The notes below the pieces were generated by a model. That model worked only from the letters and a program-made list of their open reading frames with translations. It made no database searches and was not told the DNA's origin. DNA of 8,583 nt. It comes from Nostoc sp. GT001. GTDB taxonomy: Bacteria; Cyanobacteriota; Cyanobacteriia; Cyanobacteriales; Nostocaceae. The translations under genes and the position numbers were made by a program. Location: NCBI RefSeq assembly GCF_030382115.1, contig NZ_JAUDRJ010000001.1, forward strand, positions 353,280-361,862. The letters are read 5' to 3'. Of this stretch, positions 5,745-8,583 are shown in pieces (the first letter of the stretch is position 1; every line of letters begins with the position of its first letter).

Positions 5745-8261
5745 TCAAAGCCAACCGCCGATGAGGAGGAAACCTGCCCAATAGTACGGGTGAGAGTATT
5801 TTGGATTTGACAGCAAACTCAATTGTGCAAGACGTAGTGCCTCTGTTTTAGTTTTACCATCTTTCAACTCCTTGTAAAATTCTTTCATCAGGAGAGCGGT
5901 AGATTTGTCATCTACGCGCCATAAAGTTGCTACAGTACTCCTTGCTCCTGCTTGGGCTGCGATTCCAGCGATTCCTAACGCCGAGCGCTTATTTCCCTTA
6001 GCTGTTTCACAACCACTTAAAACCAATAACTCAATTGCATCTTCATTGATTTGATTTTTTTGTTTGAGTAAACTGTCAAATTCTAATAAGTTGATTGGCT
6101 TGTCCCAGCTAAAAAACATTGTCAGTTGAGGAACAGAATTGAATTGAGCATGAGTTGTTAAGTGAATAATCGGAAAATTCTCTGTAGTTACTTCTTTTAT
6201 AAAGCGTTTATAAGTGAACTCTTCATTGATCAACGAGAGTGAAGAGTTGGTTTGCTCTTTAACGTTTGCTATTTCTTCTAGCACAGATGGCAGTTCTGTC
6301 AGGTCTTTGGGAGCATTTACCGCTTGGAAGCTGGGACTCGATTTAGAGAGTCCACCAATTAAAGCTCTTAACTGTTTTTTAGGTAAGAGTTTAGGTTGCC
6401 GAACTTTAGAACCCAAAGTCTCAGCAATATTGTAGTGCTTCAGGAAATAATCTTTTCCATCATGAAGCAAGCCCATAGGTAAATTTTGGAAAGATGTATC
6501 TAAAGTAAAGACTAGTGTGCCATCTGGTGGTAAATATTTTTTGATGGGTGCAATTAGCGAATTATAAAGTGCTTGAGAGTAATCAATAATTACGAAATTT
6601 CTAGTATTAGCAAATTTCTGATCATGTAAAGTTTGTAAAAGATGATTTGCATGAACTTTAACTAACTTTGGATCAACAGAGTGGTGGTGAAGGGATTTAT
6701 CAGGTGACTGAACAACCACCTCTATACTGTTGCCCAAATCAATAATGTGAATTACTGAAGGCATGATAGCTAAATTTTTCAAATCATTTAAAGCTACAAG
6801 ATTAAGCTTACCACATTGAAGATAATTTTCTAATTCTGCTATTTGCAATCTTTCATTAGTTTGAATTACTTGTTCCAAATTTGGGTTGGAATCTACTAGG
6901 AGCAATCGCATATAGTCACGATACAAAGGTTCTACTTTTTCTTTGAAGGAGAACTGTAAATCTGCATTAGTTGCCAAAAGATTGTCCCTAACATGAGTCA
7001 CGTTTTCAATTGCTGCACTATATGCTTGGGCAGCTTCTTTATACTTTCTCTGCTCCTTATATAATTTTCCTAATTCCTGCTGCCATTGATAGGCAAGATC
7101 CCATGCTTGAACTGATTGAGCCAATCCCAAAGCCTCTTCAAAATATGGTTGTGATTGCTCTAGTTTTAACTTTCCTAAAGTGCCCAAACTCTCTGACTGT
7201 AATCTTTGACTATTAGTGCTTTTAGCTGTTTGCAAAGCAGATTCAGCATATTCAATAGCTAGCGAATGGAACTGCTGGTCTGGAATTTGATTCAGACTTT
7301 TAGCAAAGTTCAACTTGGCATAAATAGAATAACTCGCTGGTAATTGAGAAAATGTCGAATGACTTTTCAACAGTAAAGCAACAGCAGGCTGTATTTGTTG
7401 AGTGATTCTAGTACGAACTTCACTTAATCGTGTATTACCTGAATTTGACTCTACTGCTAACCAGTTATCAAAATCTAACAATAAATTTAAACGACGTAAT
7501 TTAGCTTGTAATTGTACTTCTTTTGGAGCGTTAGAAGTATTAACAACTTGTTGATAAATATCAAGAGATTCAAGTGCTTGTTGGTGAATAAAATTGACAA
7601 ACTCTTTTTGAAAAAAGGGATCTTCCATTTCGGAATGTTTATTTTGTATTTGCTTGTAAATATCCTGCCTAGTACTACCTAATGAAAGCAGAATTCCACT
7701 AGTGTCAACAGAGGGTATCCACTTAGCATCTGATAATATTTCTTCCAAAACTTTTTTTGATTCATCAAGCTTGCCCAGCCGACGCAAGACTTCTCCTAAG
7801 TTGTGCAATCCGAGCAAGTTTACGGGTGAAGGAGTTTGCTTATTAATGGCTGCCGTCAGCAGTTTTTCCATAGATTCAGTAGGTTGCTGTGGCGTAGTAG
7901 CACAAAGAGAAGCATTTACGTCTAATTTCAGAGCTGACAAAAGCGTATTACAAGCCCGATAATGTAAACCCAACGCTTGTAAAGCAAGATTCTGGTTGAT
8001 TAAACTTCCGGTAATACCGTCTTCATACTGAAGTTTTTGATAAATTTTCGTAGCTTTTTGCCAACTTTCAAAGGCTTCCTGTGCTTGTCCAATATCCAAT
8101 TGCTTTTGACCTCTTTGGGTCAGTAAATCCGCCTCTTTCTGTTGTTGCGCTTCTTTATTTACAGCTTGAACCGGGATAAGAAATGGTTGGCTTACAACTA
8201 TAGACAACCCTAAAATGACTAGCAACAAGTACTTGAAGCAATATCGGAATCTAATCATCAT
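5745..8261 (-). CDS. Secreted TPR-CHAT caspase-like protein
   Basis: An 838-residue protein. A signal peptide (FRYCFKYLLLVILGLSIVVS, likely cut after VQA at 31-33) sends it out of the cytoplasm. TPR-like helix pairs are visible at about 42-113, 149-178 and 333-415, followed by a helical linker with LQIAELENYL (472-481). The CHAT domain spans about 500-838. It has FQNLPMGLLHDGKDY near 591-605, the catalytic His in HLTTH (His704), Cys in LVLSGCETAKG (Cys751), GARSTVATLWRVDD and the family-typical end YYWAGFLLIGGWL. The dyad is intact, so a clan CD cysteine protease activity is expected. The start is ATG at 8261; a second ATG at 8258 is possible. It overlaps the stop of the upstream exoprotein gene by 11 nt, implying translational coupling. 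Processing of that exoprotein, or of a regulator in response to TPR binding, is an inference; the substrate is unknown. Confidence 0.93.
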   Translation of the reverse strand: MMIRFRYCFKYLLLVILGLSIVVSQPFLIPVQAVNKEAQQQKEADLLTQRGQKQLDIGQAQEAFESWQKATKIYQKLQYEDGITGSLINQNLALQALGLHYRACNTLLSALKLDVNASLCATTPQQPTESMEKLLTAAINKQTPSPVNLLGLHNLGEVLRRLGKLDESKKVLEEILSDAKWIPSVDTSGILLSLGSTRQDIYKQIQNKHSEMEDPFFQKEFVNFIHQQALESLDIYQQVVNTSNAPKEVQLQAKLRRLNLLLDFDNWLAVESNSGNTRLSEVRTRITQQIQPAVALLLKSHSTFSQLPASYSIYAKLNFAKSLNQIPDQQFHSLAIEYAESALQTAKSTNSQRLQSESLGTLGKLKLEQSQPYFEEALGLAQSVQAWDLAYQWQQELGKLYKEQRKYKEAAQAYSAAIENVTHVRDNLLATNADLQFSFKEKVEPLYRDYMRLLLVDSNPNLEQVIQTNERLQIAELENYLQCGKLNLVALNDLKNLAIMPSVIHIIDLGNSIEVVVQSPDKSLHHHSVDPKLVKVHANHLLQTLHDQKFANTRNFVIIDYSQALYNSLIAPIKKYLPPDGTLVFTLDTSFQNLPMGLLHDGKDYFLKHYNIAETLGSKVRQPKLLPKKQLRALIGGLSKSSPSFQAVNAPKDLTELPSVLEEIANVKEQTNSSLSLINEEFTYKRFIKEVTTENFPIIHLTTHAQFNSVPQLTMFFSWDKPINLLEFDSLLKQKNQINEDAIELLVLSGCETAKGNKRSALGIAGIAAQAGARSTVATLWRVDDKSTALLMKEFYKELKDGKTKTEALRLAQLSLLSNPKYSHPYYWAGFLLIGGWL

Positions 8262-8583
8262 TCTGAGTCGTTTTTGTCACTGGTAATACTTTTGATACAT
8301 CAGATGATTGAGAACACGAACTGGCAGATAACGAAGCATTATGAACAACAGTGTTAGGTTGTTTTGCCGTCAAAATAAAATTCCCATCAGAATCTTGTAT
8401 CAAGGCTTGGGCTTCTATGATTTGTATTGGTTCTTCGCTTGAGTATGACTTTGGTTTTTCTGAATTATTAATAGCTTGATCTGGAACAAAGTTACTCTGC
8501 CAACTAAAATTGCTAACTGGCAGGTCGTTAGAACTAGTTGGAAGACCGCTAGTACCAGTAACAACTAATTTACTCCTAGCTAC
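8251..8583 (-). CDS. C-terminal end of a filamentous-haemagglutinin-type exoprotein (5' part outside window)
   Basis: An open frame enters at the right edge and ends with TAG at 8251-8253; 110 residues are visible. They include LVVTGTSGLPTSSNDLP, then a low-complexity stretch rich in Ser, Asn and Gln, then PIQIIEAQALIQDSDGNFIL followed by TAKQPNTVV and a Cys near the end. The order 'V.G.GGLP....... E A .. G .. LTA ..... C' matches, from memory, the C-terminal tail of cyanobacterial two-partner-secretion exoproteins with a haemagglutinin N-terminal domain. The large beta-helical body and the TPS domain would lie outside the window and cannot be checked. The frame has no stop for 333 nt and overlaps the CHAT start by 11 nt, so both are read from one transcript. 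The expected location is the outer membrane or outside the cell. The tail runs about 20 residues past the Cys, longer than I would expect. Confidence 0.6.
   Translation of the reverse strand, partial: VARSKLVVTGTSGLPTSSNDLPVSNFSWQSNFVPDQAINNSEKPKSYSSEEPIQIIEAQALIQDSDGNFILTAKQPNTVVHNASLSASSCSQSSDVSKVLPVTKTTQNDD

Noticed and set aside
5483..5764. 93-residue plus-strand reading frame with a TTG start
   Set aside because: It has no Shine-Dalgarno and no recognisable domain. It passes through two HIP1 sites and runs into the 3' end of the CHAT gene on the other strand, so it is probably chance coding in a repeat-bearing spacer.
6214..7962. Three short plus-strand frames opposite the CHAT gene (6214-6435, 7010-7216, 7702-7962)
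   Set aside because: They are antisense to strongly supported TPR/CHAT coding sequence and have no start signals or recognisable composition.
5745..8261. Link of the TPR-CHAT protein to a type III-E CRISPR (Csx29-like) system
   Set aside because: There is no CRISPR array or cas gene in the window, and the protein has a signal peptide, unlike the cytoplasmic Csx29.

Overview
The window looks like chromosome of a filamentous, probably Nostocales-type cyanobacterium. The evidence is HIP1 octamers (GCGATCGC at 4323, 5583 and 5625), an AT-rich background, a dispersed palindromic repeat of the kind scattered through Nostoc-like genomes, and protein types typical of that group: a four-Cys Ser/Thr kinase with TPRs, a short NB-ARC STAND protein, a secreted TPR-CHAT protein and a haemagglutinin-type exoprotein tail. 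Family calls rest on motifs read by eye; no database search was possible.

Layout. (1) 1-1774, minus strand: a two-gene unit, an NB-ARC/STAND NTPase (263-1774) followed after 11 nt by the 5' part of a small gene resembling the cyanobacterial 'FinO-like' proteins (1-251, cut by the window edge, with a dispersed repeat inside its coding sequence). (2) 1775-2218: a 444-nt divergent intergenic region with a 15-bp palindrome, a hairpin and candidate promoters. (3) 2219-5185, plus strand: a membrane Ser/Thr kinase with C-terminal TPRs and, 63 nt downstream, a secreted FecR-like/beta-sandwich/TPR protein. (4) 5186-5744: a convergent, apparently non-coding region with a 19-bp direct repeat and two HIP1 sites. 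(5) 5745-8583, minus strand: the C-terminal end of a haemagglutinin-type exoprotein (8251-8583) overlapping by 11 nt a secreted TPR-CHAT caspase-like protein (5745-8261).

Working model (inference). The plus- and minus-strand units around the convergent region share an extracytoplasmic theme. The kinase has its catalytic domain in the cytoplasm and its TPR domain probably in the periplasm; the FecR-like and CHAT proteins both carry signal peptides and TPR-like helices; the exoprotein is expected at or beyond the outer membrane. This could be a cell-surface sensing and proteolysis module: a CHAT protease translationally coupled to a surface protein, beside a transmembrane kinase that could read periplasmic TPR contacts. 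The divergent STAND NTPase and its small partner could be a separate conflict or regulatory unit. The partnership is a hypothesis from gene order only. No tRNA, rRNA, CRISPR array, complete insertion sequence or convincing intrinsic terminator was seen.
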